64,000 nucleotides of DNA from Lojkania enalia (taxonomy: Eukaryota; Ascomycota; Dothideomycetes; Pleosporales): assembly GCA_010094045.1 (NCBI GenBank), contig ML986654.1:124001-188000 (forward strand). The letters are read 5' to 3'. The notes beneath the pieces were generated by a model. It was not told the DNA's origin and searched no databases. It worked only from the letters and a program-made list of their open reading frames with translations. The first letter of the stretch is position 1. Each line of letters begins with the position of its first letter. Below are positions 1 through 13,144 of the stretch, piece by piece. Both the position numbers and the translations under genes were made by a program.

Positions 1-3000
1 AGCGCTTTTAAACGGCTAAGAATAAGGTAGAGAAGGTTTAAGAAGAGTCTAGAGGAAAGGAAGGAGAAGGAAAATAGAGGAGAAGAGGACTAGAGAAATA
101 TCTAACAACCTACTATCAGACCTTCTAGATTTTATAAAAGAGTAATTTTAGGCCTATACTTTAGTTTTTAAAATCTACTACTTAACTCTTATATATTATT
201 ATCTACTAGATAATCTATATTCTCTATACTATTCTTATATATCTTAATCTATTTAGTTAGAGCTTTTAGGGGTTCTAGGTAATTTAGATACTTATTATAA
301 AAAACTTTTAGCTTATAAAGTAAACTTATAAAGTTTAAGACTTTATATTAGATTAGGTTAGAATTATATTCTACCTATTTTACACGGTATTTAAGGGTCT
401 TATAATATAACTTACTAGCTAGTATTTCTTTAACCTCCTACTCTTCTACCCTATTAATAGTAATAGCGGGTGGTTTTAGAACTTTTTATCTAGATAGAGG
501 GTCCTAGGGGTTTTTATATAGTAGGTTTAGTATAAAGATATTATATATACTTAATTCTAGAGGTAGCTATAAACGGTATAAATTTCTAACCTACTCTTAT
601 ACTTTAAAAGGACCCTTCTATTAATTAGATAGCTTTCGGCTCGGTTTCTAGACTGTAAGGTTCTTAGTATTTAAGTAGACTATATTACTAATCTATTAAT
701 TAATTAATTATTAATAATAGTTAATAATAGATTATATATAATCCTAAACCTTCTTAATATTAGCCTTTATAGTTTCCTAGACTATATATATATAAGTTAC
801 TAGAGCTAAAGCGTTTTTACAATTTAATTTATCTATTATAGTAATAGAATTAATAGAATATTTTTAATCCTAATTCTAATAGAGCTTAGATCTATATAAG
901 ATCTAATATAAGAATATTCTAATAGTTATATAGGGTAGAGTTGCTTATATTTAATCGATTATAGATAATAGAGAACTCTAGTTATTCTAGTAGAAGGATA
1001 TAAAAGAGCGCAGTCTCTAATCGATGTACTTATTTATAATCTCTATCTATCTATTAGTCTCTTTATAATAAGTAGTAGATAGTTTAATTTTTACGTCTAA
1101 GATATAGTAGAATTCGGACTAGAAACTAGATATAAACTAAGGTTCTTAGTCTAAAATAATAGTTTCGGGTATATAGCTAAAGCGGTACACCTATTAAATA
1201 AATAATTCAGCTATTCCCCATACATTAATTATACAATAGTAGAGAATAGATACAACTTATTTAGATAGGTAATTGATTACTACTATAATCTAATTGTATC
1301 TAGACTTATCTATAGAGAAATTCTTAAAGTTAATATATAAGTACTATATTAGTTAATTTAGTATAGAAAGTAAGTAGATAAAATCTAGAGTTTAGGTTTA
1401 TATTAGATAAGCTTTATAGTATAGAATATAATTCTATATATATTATTTATAAGTAGCTTCTATACCCTTCTAGTAGTACTTTTAGGATAGTAACTAATAG
1501 GTTTTAGTAGCGCTTAGGTATACGAAAGATACTTAGTTATAAACCTCTTATATAAGTCATATATAAAGGCTTAAATCTAATAGGATATATAAGTAATTAT
1601 TATAGAAGAGTAGTCTATTCTCTATCTAATATTTATAGGGTAGAAGTATATATTCCTGCGTAAAGGAGGCTCGGTTTTTCTATAGTAATATATTAATTAA
1701 CTCTAGAGAGTCTAATAATATAACCTACTCCTAGCCTTTAATAATATTTAGTATAACTACTTAAGTTATTATTTAAATAATATAGGACTAGGCTAATTTA
1801 GTATTAATTTAAAGGTAAAGTTAATATAGTCTAAGTAGAACTCTTAACTAGTTATTAGTTTAAACTACTTTTAAATTTTCTATATCTTATTTATAATAAC
1901 TAAAGATATCTACTCTAGTATTATTTTTACCTAGAGTATACTCAATTTAGAACTAATACTAAGCTAATTTCTCGGTCTAATAAATTTAATAAATATTAAG
2001 TACTTTTATAGTTATAAAATATTTAAGTAAGTAATAATTAGTATATACTAGAGTCCTAGTAGCTACTAAAGTAAGTTCTACCCTCTATTATTTAAACGTA
2101 GTAATAATTGTAAATAGTTTCTTATTATAGATCTTCTAGTTCAATTTTAAACCGGATAGAACCTTACTATAGAATGCTATAAGATACTATTTTCTACTAG
2201 GATATTTCTATAATAGTACTCCTGTAACTACTCTATTAGAGGTATTAGTTTCTATTTTTATTTCTAACGTAGGGTTAAAGTAGTAGAAAGTAGATATACT
2301 TAATAGGGCTAACTTTAATTTCTTAAAGATAATATTATATTCTAAAGTCTATATAAAAAGAGTTATAAAGTTTTATAATATAATAATTAGCTTTATAATA
2401 CGCGAGAATTCTAGTATAAACTATTAATAAAATCTAGTAAAACCTAAAAAGGATTTTACACCTATTATAATAGTAGGTAGCTGCTAGTTATATAGTACTT
2501 CTACCTTCTCTAAATTAACCTTAAAACCTTTATTTAAGAGAATATAGCTAAGATATTTAGTTTAGGTAATATAGAATTCGCTCTTATTAATATTAACTTA
2601 TAACCCTACTTAATATAATCTTTTAAGAACTTTCTTAATATAGATAATATATATTACCTTATCTTTAAAGTAGATAAGAATATTATCTAAATAAGCGATA
2701 TAAAAGTTATCTAGGTAGTTAATTAGTATATCGTTTATATAGTATTAGTAAGTTACTAGGCTGTTATATAATTTAAAAGGTAGAACTTTATACTTATAGA
2801 TTCTATATCGAGTTTAAAAGGTAATATATTCCTTAAAACTAGAGTCTATTCTAATTTTATTAAAGGCTGCGCGAATATTAAACTTAGTAAAAATTACTAC
2901 TTTAGTAGGTTTAGATAAGAGTTTATCTATATATAGTATTAGATACACGTTCTTATAAATAAGAGTATTAAGTTTACAATAATCTATATAGATATATAGG

Positions 3001-5645
3001 TTACTATTAAGTTTACAAACGTAAAGGATTAGAGATATAAAAGAGCTTAGACTCTACTTAATATACCTATTCTATAGATTATCTATAATATACTTCTTAG
3101 TTACCTCCAGCTCTTTAATATTCTACTTATATAACAGGCTATAACTACTAGAGAGAAGTTTTATAAGAATAATCTTATAATTATAAGACTAATATTCTAG
3201 TAATTAATAAGTTATAGTTTTACTAAATATATTCTAATATTTATAGTATTTAGATAGTAATTAGAGATTTACTAGTACTTTATTTTTAGCCTTATCTTCC
3301 AGCTCTAGGGCTTACTTATCTTTAATTAGCCGCTCGATTTTGTATAGAGACATAGAGAAAAACTCGTTCTCTTTTCTCTTTATATTAAAGTAGAAAGTAT
3401 TAGCTATAATAAGAGTAATAATAGGAGAATAGATTTTCTTTAGATTAGATTTAGACTTTATTATATACGGGTATATAGGAGCTTTAAGCTTATTTAAACT
3501 ATAAGTTATAAGAGATTAATATAGTTTTAGTAGTCTTAGTAGACCCTTAATATAATAGATAGTTAGACTATAGAACTACTAATACTAGTTCTTTTCCTAT
3601 AGAGCGTCGCGTTGCTAGATATCTAGCTCTACCTCCTTATTATATATTAGCTAAGTTAATTATATAAGAAGAGGAGGTAATAGATTATAAGTAGTAGAAT
3701 ATTTAGAAGGCTATATAATCTAATTCTTATCCGTATCTAGCTAGAGTTAAAAGTAATATAGCTATTTAATACTAATAATATAATTCTAAATACCTAGGTC
3801 TATAATAATAAATAAATAGTTTTAGATAGTTCTCCTATTAATTCGCAGGTATAAATAGATATACTAATTAACTAGGGTTTAGATTCGGTCCTAAAAACCT
3901 TTAATAGTAATTTTAAAGGGTAAGTACTATATTAATATATATAAGGCTTAGAAGAGTAATCTAGCTACTATAGAATTAAGGAATAGAAAGCTTTAGGCGC
4001 TAGTATTAATAAAGGCGTTTAGTTGTATACTAACGCCTTTTAAATATAGAATAGTAGGGATTTAGAAGTACTTTTCTCTAAATAAATATAATAAATCGAT
4101 ATTTAATAAATTATACCTACTTAAGTCTAAAATAGAGAGTTTTCTTAAGCGTCTCTATTTCTCACCTAAAAACTATTTAGGTAGTACTTATTTACGTTTA
4201 GAAACTCTTCTTCTTTAATCTTCTCTTATTTAACCTCTATCTCTTATATTTTAAAGACTATATATTCGTTTATAAAGTATCCTAGTTTACTATAATTATA
4301 GTAATTATCTAGAGTCGTATACCTTTCAGATATAGGAGTCTTACTAGATTATTAGGAAGCGATTATAGTAGAATAAGATATTAATACTAGAGTAGATTAG
4401 GGTAGTATTAAATTATAAGTTACCTTAGATAAACTCTTAAAAACCTTCTAATACTACTTTAAATTTATTTTAGCTGTAACTTATAGGCTAATAGTTTATT
4501 CTAAGAAGTTAAGAACGCTTTTCTTTTCTATATTATAAGCTGTTAAGTAGATAACTATAGTATTAAAGGAGCCTTTCTATATAAACTTAAAGTTAAGGTT
4601 TAGTATCCTTAAACTAGAGAGAATCTTATCCTATAAATAGAAGAACTACTTAGATTAGAATATAGATCCTTTAATAGCTGTACTAATAAAGCGAGCTTTA
4701 AAAGTTAGGAACGCTTCTCTCTTATTTATTTTTAAGACCTGAAACGCCTGTTATACTTCTATTTCTTTATTATCTATAATAAAATATAATTATAGAAGTA
4801 AAATTATTTCTTTAATATTCTTAAACTAATATTAGTCTAATTTAGCTAGTTATTTTAGTTCTAGATACTCTTTCGCAATACTAGAGGTATATTCCTATAC
4901 TAATACTATATATATATACTCTATTTAATAGTAATTTATATTAATCTTAAATTAGTCTAGAATTAAGACTTACTATTATTTAAATATAGGTTTATTACTA
5001 TTTATAAAGCTTTTAATCTTAATATACGTTTAGTAAGATAAATTTAAAGGGGTTTAAGGATAGCTAAGAGGTTTCTTACTAGGGGAGTTATAAAAGTTTC
5101 TTAACATATTATTAGTACTAATTTAGTTGTTTATAGAGGTTAATTAGGACTAATAGTTCTCTATTATATTAAGCGTATAATCTTCTCTTATAAAATTATA
5201 ATTTATTTTTTAAAGGTTAATTTACTCTAATTTTCCTCTAAATTAGATAGGTTTTTTACTATTAGCCCTATAGAGAAGGGTCTATCTATTATAGGGCCCC
5301 CTATAAGAAATAACAGTTATTCTATACGCGTAAATAGAAGTTTACTTTTACTATAACTTACGCGTATATTAATTCTAGTATAGAAATTGGAAGGTAAATT
5401 ATAGTTAGATATTAGTAGTTACCTCTAATTCTAATAGGTTATTAAAAGTCTCTAAGTTTCTATTTAGGCGTATTCTATACAGCTTTTCTAAAGACAATCC
5501 TAATTATAGGGGATAGAAAGTTCTAAACCTAAAGGCTTTAATTAATAGAAGATCTCTAAGATCCTATTTAAATAATTAAATAATTTAATATAATAGTATA
5601 TAAGTATTATAATCTAAACTAAATTAGGTATATTTTAGACTTAGT
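1..5645 (-). mobile_element. Decayed Ty3/Gypsy chromovirus, minus-strand copy (left palindrome arm)
   Basis: This is the inverted copy of 5,978-11,624: positions x and y pair with x+y of about 11,624 throughout, for example 2,682-2,693 with 8,931-8,942. The window starts inside the arm, so its outer 3' end is not visible. Read on the minus strand it keeps the same gag-pol order as the other copy. The reverse transcriptase catalytic motif reads YLDN at 2,682-2,693, so the second aspartate has become asparagine by G to A. The zinc knuckle near 4,262-4,303 has all four metal ligands changed to tyrosine. Many stop codons interrupt the frame. It is non-autonomous and certainly dead. Confidence 0.88.
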
Positions 5646-5977
5646 ATAATAATATAAAGAAATTATTCTATAAAAAGCTTTATCTTTTCGCTTATCTTAT
5701 TCTACCCCTAGTTCTACTCCTTTTCCTATCCGTATATAGTTATATACTCCCTTATAAGTAGCTTAGTAGTTTTTCTATATCCTTTCGTATAAGGCTTATA
5801 GGTATTAATAGAATTCTTAGGTCTCTAATCTCCTATATACTCTTATATACCTCTAAGTAGATTTGTACTATATTCGGACCTATTATCTTATCTACGCTAT
5901 TATATTATATAGAAAAATTTAATACTACTAGTAATAGCTTCTTTAATAATATTATATTAATTATTTATTTAACTATA
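5646..5977. repeat. Non-palindromic spacer at the palindrome axis
   Basis: About 330 bases of AT-rich, RIP-like sequence separate the two inverted Gypsy arms. Pairing between arms is clear at 5,581-5,640 against 5,981-6,042 and fades inside this interval. It could be the remains of the two 5' LTR ends or of unrelated sequence into which one copy inserted. I see no gene and no clean TG..CA LTR borders, because RIP removes exactly those dinucleotides. Confidence 0.55.
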
Positions 5978-7314
5978 TCTAAGTCTAAAATATACCTAAT
6001 TTAGTTTAAATTATAATACTTATATACTATTATATTAAATTATTTAGTTATCTAAATAGGATCTTAGAGATTTTTTATTAATTAAAGCCTTTAGATTTAG
6101 AACTTTCTATCTTCTATAATTAGGATTGCCTTTAGAAAAGCCGCGTAGAGTGCGCCTAGATAGAAACTTAGAAACTACTAATAACCTATTAGAATTAGAG
6201 GTAACTACTAATATCTAATTATAATTTACCTTCTAATTTCTATACTAGAATCGATATACGCGTAAGTTATAGTAAGAATAAGCTTCTATCTACGCGTGTA
6301 AAATAACCGTTACCTCTTATAGGGGGCCCTATAATAGGCGGACCCCTCTCTATAAGGCTGGTAGTAAAGAACCTATCTAATTTAGAGGGAAATTAGAGTA
6401 AACTAACCCTTAAGGAATAAATTATAATTTTATAAGAGGAGATTATACGCTTAATATAATAGAGAACTATTAGTTCTAATTAACCTCTATAAACTATCGA
6501 ATTAGTACTAATAATATACTAAGAAACTTTTACGACTCTTCTAGTAAGAAACCTCTTAGCTACTTCTAAGCCCCCTTAAGTCTACTTTACTAAACGTACG
6601 CCTAAAATTAAAAGCCTTATAGATAGTAATAAACCTATATTTAAATAATAGTAAGCTTTAATCCTAGACCGACTTAAGATTAATATAGATTACTATTAGA
6701 TAGAGTATATATATATAGTATTAGTATAGGGATATATCTCTAGTACTATAAAAGGGTATCTAGAGCTAAAATACCTAGCTAAATTAGACTAGTATTAGTT
6801 TAAGAATACTAAAGAAATAATTTCGCTTCTATAATCGTATTTTATTATAGGTAATAAAGAGATAGAGGTATAATAGGCATTTTAAGTCCTAAGAATAAAT
6901 AAGAGAGAAGTATTCCCAACTTTTAAAGCTCGCTTTATTAGTATAGCTATTAGAGGATCCGTATCCTAATCTAAGTAGTTCTTCTACTTATAGGATAAGA
7001 TTCTCCCTAGTTTAAAGATACTAAACCTTAGCTTTAAGCTTATATAGAAAGGCTCCTTTAATATTATAGTTATCTACTTAACAGCCTATAATATAAAAAG
7101 AAGAAGCGTTCTTAACCTTCTAGAATAAACTATTAGCTTATAGATTGCAGCTAAAATAAATTTAAAACGGTACTAGAAAGCTTTTAAGAGTTTATCTAAG
7201 GTAATTTACAATCTAATACTACTCTAATCTACCCTAGTATTAATACCTTATTTTACTACAATTATTTCTTAATAATTTAGTAAGACTCCTATACTTAAAA
7301 GGTATATAACTCTA

Positions 7315-7362
7315 GATAATTACTATAATTATAGTAAACTAGAATACTTTATAAATAAATAT
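7315..7362 (+). pseudogene. Gag CCHC zinc knuckle with all ligands mutated
   Basis: The codons from 7,321 fit the retroviral-type knuckle spacing C-x2-C-x4-H-x4-C exactly, but each of the four ligand positions (7,321, 7,330, 7,345, 7,360) is now a tyrosine codon. TGC/TGT to TAC/TAT and CAC to TAC are single transitions, so this is what RIP predicts. The other arm shows the same four changes while keeping one glycine that is glutamate here. Confidence 0.8.
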
Positions 7363-8389
7363 ATAGTCTTTAGAGTATAAAAAATAGAGGTTAAATAAGA
7401 GAAGATTAAGAAAGAAGAGTTCTTAGATATAAATAAATACTACCTAGATAGTTCTTAAGTAAGAAATAGAGACGTCTAGAAAAACTTTCTATTCTAGATT
7501 TAAATAGGTATAACTTATTAAACATTAATTTATCGTATTTATTTAGAGGAAAGTATTTTTAAATCCCTACCGTTCTATATTTAAAAGGCGTTGGTATATA
7601 ACTAAATACCTTTATTAATACTAGCGCCTAAGGCTTCCTATTCCTTAATTCTATAGTAACTAGATTACTCTCCTAAGTTCTATATATATTAATATAGCGT
7701 TTACCCTTTAAAATTACTATTAAAGGTTTTTAGGACTAAATCTAAACTCTAGTTAATTAGTATATCTACTTACACCTGTAAATTAATAGGAGAACTATCT
7801 AAAACTACCTATTTATTATTATAAATCTAGGTATTTAGGATTGTATTATTAGTATTAAATAGTTATATTATTTTTAACTCTAGCTAGATATAGATAAAAA
7901 TTAGATTATATAGCCCTTTAAGTATCCTACTACTTATAATCTATTACCTCCTCTTCTTATATAATTAACTCAGCTAGTATATAATAAGGAGGTAGAGCTA
8001 GATATTTAGCGACGCGACGCTCTATAAGAAAAGAACTAGTATTAATAGTTCTACAGTCTAACTATCTATCGTATTAAAGGTCTACTAAAACTACTAAAAC
8101 TATATTAATCTTTTATAACTTATAGTCTAAATAAGTTTAGAGCTCTTATACGCCTATATATAATAAAGTCTAAATCCAATCTAAAGAAAACCTATTCTCC
8201 TATTATTACTCTTATTATAGCTAATACTTTCTACTTTAATATAAAGAGGAAAGAGAACGAGTTTTTCTCCACATCTCTATACGAAATTGAGCGGCTAATT
8301 AAAGATAAGTAAGCCCTAGAGCTAGAAGATAAAGCTGAAAACGAAGTACTAGTAAATCTCCGATTACTATCTAAATACTATAAGTATTA

Positions 8390-9220
8390 GAATATATTTA
8401 GTAAAACTATAGCTTATTAATTACTAGAATACTACTCTTACAATTATAAGATTATTCTTATAGAACCCCTCCTTAATAATTACAGCCCGTTATATAAATA
8501 GAATATTAAGGAGCTAGAAGTAACTAAGAAGTATATTATAGATAATTTATAGAATAGGTATATTAAGTAGAGTCTAAGCTCTTTTATATCTCCAATCCTA
8601 TACGTTTATAAACCTAATAGTAACTTATATATCTATATAGATTATTATAAACTTAATACTCTTACCTATAAGAATATATATCCGATACTATATATAGATA
8701 AATTCCTATCTAGGCCTACTAAAGTAGTAATCTTTACTAAGTTTAATATTCGCGTAGTCTTTAATAAGATTAGAATAGATTCTAGTTCTAAAGAATATAC
8801 TACCTTTTAGACTTAATATAGAACCTATAAGTATAAAATTCTACTTTTTAGATTATATAATAGCCTAGTAACTTACTAGTACTATATAAATAATATACTA
8901 ATCAACTACCTAGATAACTTCTATATTACTTATCTAGACGATATTCTTATCTACTCTGAAGACGAGGTAATATACGCTATCTATATTAAGAAAGTTCTTA
9001 AGAGATTACGTTAAGTAGGGTTATAAGTTAATATTAAAAAGAGCGAATTTTATATTACCCGAACTAAATATCTTAGCTATATTCTCTTAAATAAAGGTCT
9101 TAAGGTTAATTTAGAGAAGGTAGAAGTACTACGCAACTAGCAGCTACCTACTACTATAATAGGTGTAAAATCCTTCTTAGGTTTTACTAGATTCTATTAA
9201 TAGTTTGTACCGGAATTCTC
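8390..9220 (+). pseudogene. Reverse transcriptase domain of the plus-strand Gypsy copy
   Basis: This is the best-preserved stretch of the element. The frame around 8,931-8,957 reads YLDDILIYS, the RT palm motif with both catalytic aspartates. About 80 codons downstream is the Gypsy connection signature beginning VKSFLGF. Several TAG and TAA codons interrupt the frame, including in what were tryptophan or glutamine positions. Assignment to Ty3/Gypsy rests on motif order, not on a phylogeny. Confidence 0.88.
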
Positions 9221-11150
9221 GCGTATTATAAAGCTAATTATTATATTATAGAGCTCTATAACCCCTTTTATATAGATTTTAGAATGTAATATTACCTTTA
9301 AGAAATTAAAGTTAGCCCTATTAAGTATACCTACACTCTACTACTTTAACCCTACATTAGAAATAAAAATAGAAACTAATACCTCTAATAGAGTAGTTAT
9401 AGGAGTACTATTACAGAAATATTCTAATAGAAAATAGTACTCTATAGTATTTTATAATAAAGTTCTATCCGGTTTAGAATTAAACTAGAAAATCTATAAT
9501 AAGAAACTATTCGCAATTATTACTACATTTAAGTAATAGAGGGTAGAACTTACTTTAGTAGCTACTAGGACTCTAGTATATACCGATTATCACTTACTTA
9601 AATATTTTATAACTATAAAGGTACTTAATACTTGTTAAGTTTATTAAACTAAGGAATTAGCTTAATATTAGTTTCAAATCGAGTATACTCTAGGTAAGAA
9701 TAATACTAGAGTAGATATCTTTAGTTATTATAAATAAGATATAGAAAACTTAAAAGCAGCTTAAACTAATAACTAGTTAAGAGTTTTATTCGAACCGTAT
9801 TAACTTCACCCCTAAATTAATACCGAATTAGCCTAGTTCTATATTACCTAAATAACAACTTAAGCGGCTATACTAAACGTTATTAAAGGCTAGGAGTAGG
9901 TTATATTACTAGACTCTCTAGAGTTAATCGATATATTACTATAGAAAAACCGAGCCTCCTTCGCGCAGGAACGTATACTTCTACCCTATAAGTATTAGAT
10001 AGAGAACGGACTACTCCTCTATAATAATCGCTTATATATTCTATTAGATTCAGGCCTTTATATACGACTTATATAAGAGGCTTACAACTAAATATCTTCC
10101 GCATACTTAAGCGCTACTAAAACCTATTAGTTACTATCCTAGAAGTACTACTAGAAGGGTATAAAAGTTACTTATAAACGATATATATAGAATTATATTC
10201 TATACTATAAAATTTATCTAATATAAACCCGAACCCTAGATTTTATCTAACTACTTCCTATACTAAATTAACTAATATAGTATCTATATATTAACTTTAA
10301 GAATTTCCCTATAGATAAGTCTAGATATAATTAGATTATAGTAGTAATCAATCGCCTATTTAAACAAGCTGTATCTATTCTCTACTATTATATAATTAAC
10401 GCAAGGGGAATAGCCAAATTATTTATTTAATAGGTATACTGCTTTAGCTATATACCCGAAACTATTATTTTAGACTAAGGACCTTAGTTTATATCTAGTT
10501 TCTAGTCCGAATTCTGCTGTATCTTAAACGTAAAGATTAAACTATCTACTACTTATTATAAAGAAACTAATAGATAGACGGAAATTATAAACAAGTATAT
10601 TAATTAGAGACTGCGTCCTTTCGTATTCTTCTACTAGAACAACTAGAACTCTCTATTACCTATAATCGACTAAATATAAGCGACTCTACCCTATATAACT
10701 ATTAGAATATTTCTATATTAGATCCTATATAGATTTAAGCCCTATTAGAGTTAGAATTAAAAATATTCTATTAATCCTATTACTGCGATAGATAAATTAA
10801 ATTGTAAGAACGCTCTAGCTCTAGTAACTTATATATATACAGCCTAGGAAACTGTAAAGGCTAATATTAAGAAAGTTTAGAATCGTATATAATCCGTTAT
10901 TAACTATTACTAGTAACCGATTAATTAGTAGATTAGTAATATAGTCTACTTAAATACTAAGAACCTCGCGGTCTAAAAACTAAGCCGAAAGCTATCCGAT
11001 TAATAGAAGGGCCCCTTTAAAGTACTAGAGTAGGTTAGAAACTTATACTACTTATAGCTACTCTTAGGATCGAGTATATATAATATCTTCGTACTAAACC
11101 TACTATATAAAAACCCCTAAGACCTTCTACTTAGATAAAAAGCTCCGAAA

Positions 11151-11360
11151 CCACCCGCTATCACTATTAATAGAGTAGAAGAGTAGGAGGTTAAAGAAAT
11201 ACTAGCTAATAAGTTATATTATAAGACCCTTAAATACTGTATAAAATAGGTAGAATATAATCCTAATCTAATTTAATATAAAGTTTTAAACTTTATAAGT
11301 TTACCTTATAAGTTAAAAGCTTTTTATAATAAGTATCCGAATCGCCTAAAACCCCTAAAA
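11151..11360 (+). pseudogene. C-terminal chromodomain remnant of the Gypsy element
   Basis: After the integrase the frame reads like a chromodomain: an EVKEILANK start, a KYCIK strand followed by a stop where tryptophan is expected, then VEYNP and a final FYNKYPNR helix. Chromodomains at the integrase C terminus define chromoviruses and can direct insertion into heterochromatin. That role is family knowledge; here only the degraded sequence is seen. Confidence 0.78.
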
Positions 11361-11624
11361 GCTCTAACTAAATAGATTAAGGTATATAAAAATAGTATAA
11401 AAAATATAGATTATCTAGTAAATAATAATATATAAGAGTTAAGTAGTAGATTTTTAAAAACTAAAGTATAGGCCTAAAATTACTCCTCTATAAAATCTAG
11501 AAGATCTAATAGTAGGCTATTAAATACCTTTCTAGTCCTCTCCTCCTCTACTCTTCTTTCTCTTTCTTCCTTTTAGACTCCCTTTAAACCTTTTCTACCT
11601 TATCTTTAACCGCCCGAGAGTGCT

Positions 11625-12389
11625 GTAATATCAGCTTAAAGGTTAGATACTAGAGCTTTTAGAGCTAAAACTCGATAGAGTAACTTAGTATCTTAGTAGA
11701 ATAAAGTTACCTAGATATTAACTATAAGAAGGCTATCTTCCTAACTTCTTATAACCTAGGCTATAAGCGCTAGGCTATAAGTAGACTCTAAAATAGCTTT
11801 AAAAGCTACCTTTTTATCCTTCTTATCCCCTATATATTAGACTGCTACTTATAGTTTAAGATAGCCTTAGAGGACTAGAAACTCCTCCTTATAGTAGGAG
11901 GGGATCTATAAGTATATTAGTAATAAGTACTCTACTAATATTAGATACGATTTATATAGGGTTGTACTTTTTATTTTACAAGGTATAATACTCGCATTTT
12001 TTTAATCTTAGGGACTAAAAGGAAAATATTATATACTACCCGCGGGCGAGCATATATATAGCCTAAAAGTAGATAATTTAGAAGACCTTTAAAGAGGCTC
12101 TAAAAGGCGGGCGGAGTAGTATATTAATTAATTTTTTTCTATAAGGTATTAGTAATACTTTAATAATTAACGGTTCTAGAGATATATAATAATATATACG
12201 GAGCAGATATTATTATTTAGTTAAAAAAGCTTAGTTAATAGTAATCTAGTAATATACTAAGACTAGTAAACGCTTGTTACTATACACGATAAAATTGCAA
12301 TATTAATAAACTATTATAATAGTAGTTACTAGCTAATATATAGGTTAATTATACTTACTATAAAAACCTTACTTAATATTATATTAATA
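11625..12389. repeat. RIP-mutated sequence next to the assembly gap
   Basis: This 765-base AT-rich stretch lies outside the visible palindrome. It contains a few residual GC-rich islands, such as around 12,040-12,050 and 12,105-12,116, but no readable gene. It may be more of the Gypsy element, a nested repeat or another transposon. I could not recognise a protein domain in any frame. Confidence 0.5.
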
Positions 12390-13144
12390 NNNNNNNNNNN
12401 NNNNNNNNNNNNNNNNNNNNNNNNNNNNNNNNNNNNNNNNNNNNNNNNNNNNNNNNNNNNNNNNNNNNNNNNNNNNNNNNNNNNNNNNNNNNNNNNNNNN
12501 NNNNNNNNNNNNNNNNNNNNNNNNNNNNNNNNNNNNNNNNNNNNNNNNNNNNNNNNNNNNNNNNNNNNNNNNNNNNNNNNNNNNNNNNNNNNNNNNNNNN
12601 NNNNNNNNNNNNNNNNNNNNNNNNNNNNNNNNNNNNNNNNNNNNNNNNNNNNNNNNNNNNNNNNNNNNNNNNNNNNNNNNNNNNNNNNNNNNNNNNNNNN
12701 NNNNNNNNNNNNNNNNNNNNNNNNNNNNNNNNNNNNNNNNNNNNNNNNNNNNNNNNNNNNNNNNNNNNNNNNNNNNNNNNNNNNNNNNNNNNNNNNNNNN
12801 NNNNNNNNNNNNNNNNNNNNNNNNNNNNNNNNNNNNNNNNNNNNNNNNNNNNNNNNNNNNNNNNNNNNNNNNNNNNNNNNNNNNNNNNNNNNNNNNNNNN
12901 NNNNNNNNNNNNNNNNNNNNNNNNNNNNNNNNNNNNNNNNNNNNNNNNNNNNNNNNNNNNNNNNNNNNNNNNNNNNNNNNNNNNNNNNNNNNNNNNNNNN
13001 NNNNNNNNNNNNNNNNNNNNNNNNNNNNNNNNNNNNNNNNNNNNNNNNNNNNNNNNNNNNNNNNNNNNNNNNNNNNNNNNNNNNNNNNNNNNNNNNNNNN
13101 NNNNNNNNNNNNNNNNNNNNNNNNNNNNNNNNNNNNNNNNNNNN
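12390..13144. other. Assembly gap (755 N)
   Basis: A run of 755 undetermined bases. Any reading frame called across it is meaningless. It sits inside the RIP-mutated repeat block, where short reads assemble poorly. Confidence 0.99.

Larger units (their letters stand above)
5978..11624 (+). mobile_element. Decayed Ty3/Gypsy chromodomain retrotransposon, plus-strand copy
   Basis: Reading through stops on the plus strand gives gag, then protease, reverse transcriptase, RNase H, integrase and chromodomain, the Ty3/Gypsy chromovirus order. Visible landmarks are a gag region at about 6,750-7,250, a ruined CCHC knuckle at 7,321-7,362, RT with YLDDILIYS from 8,931, a Gypsy-typical FLGFTRFY block near 9,175, an RNase H block near 9,480 and integrase near 10,000-10,650 with a DxGPxF core at about 10,470. 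A terminal chromodomain follows at about 11,150-11,360. Premature stops occur in every domain. I could not define LTRs; the element ends near 11,624 only in the sense that arm homology stops at the window edge. It is inactive. Confidence 0.9.
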
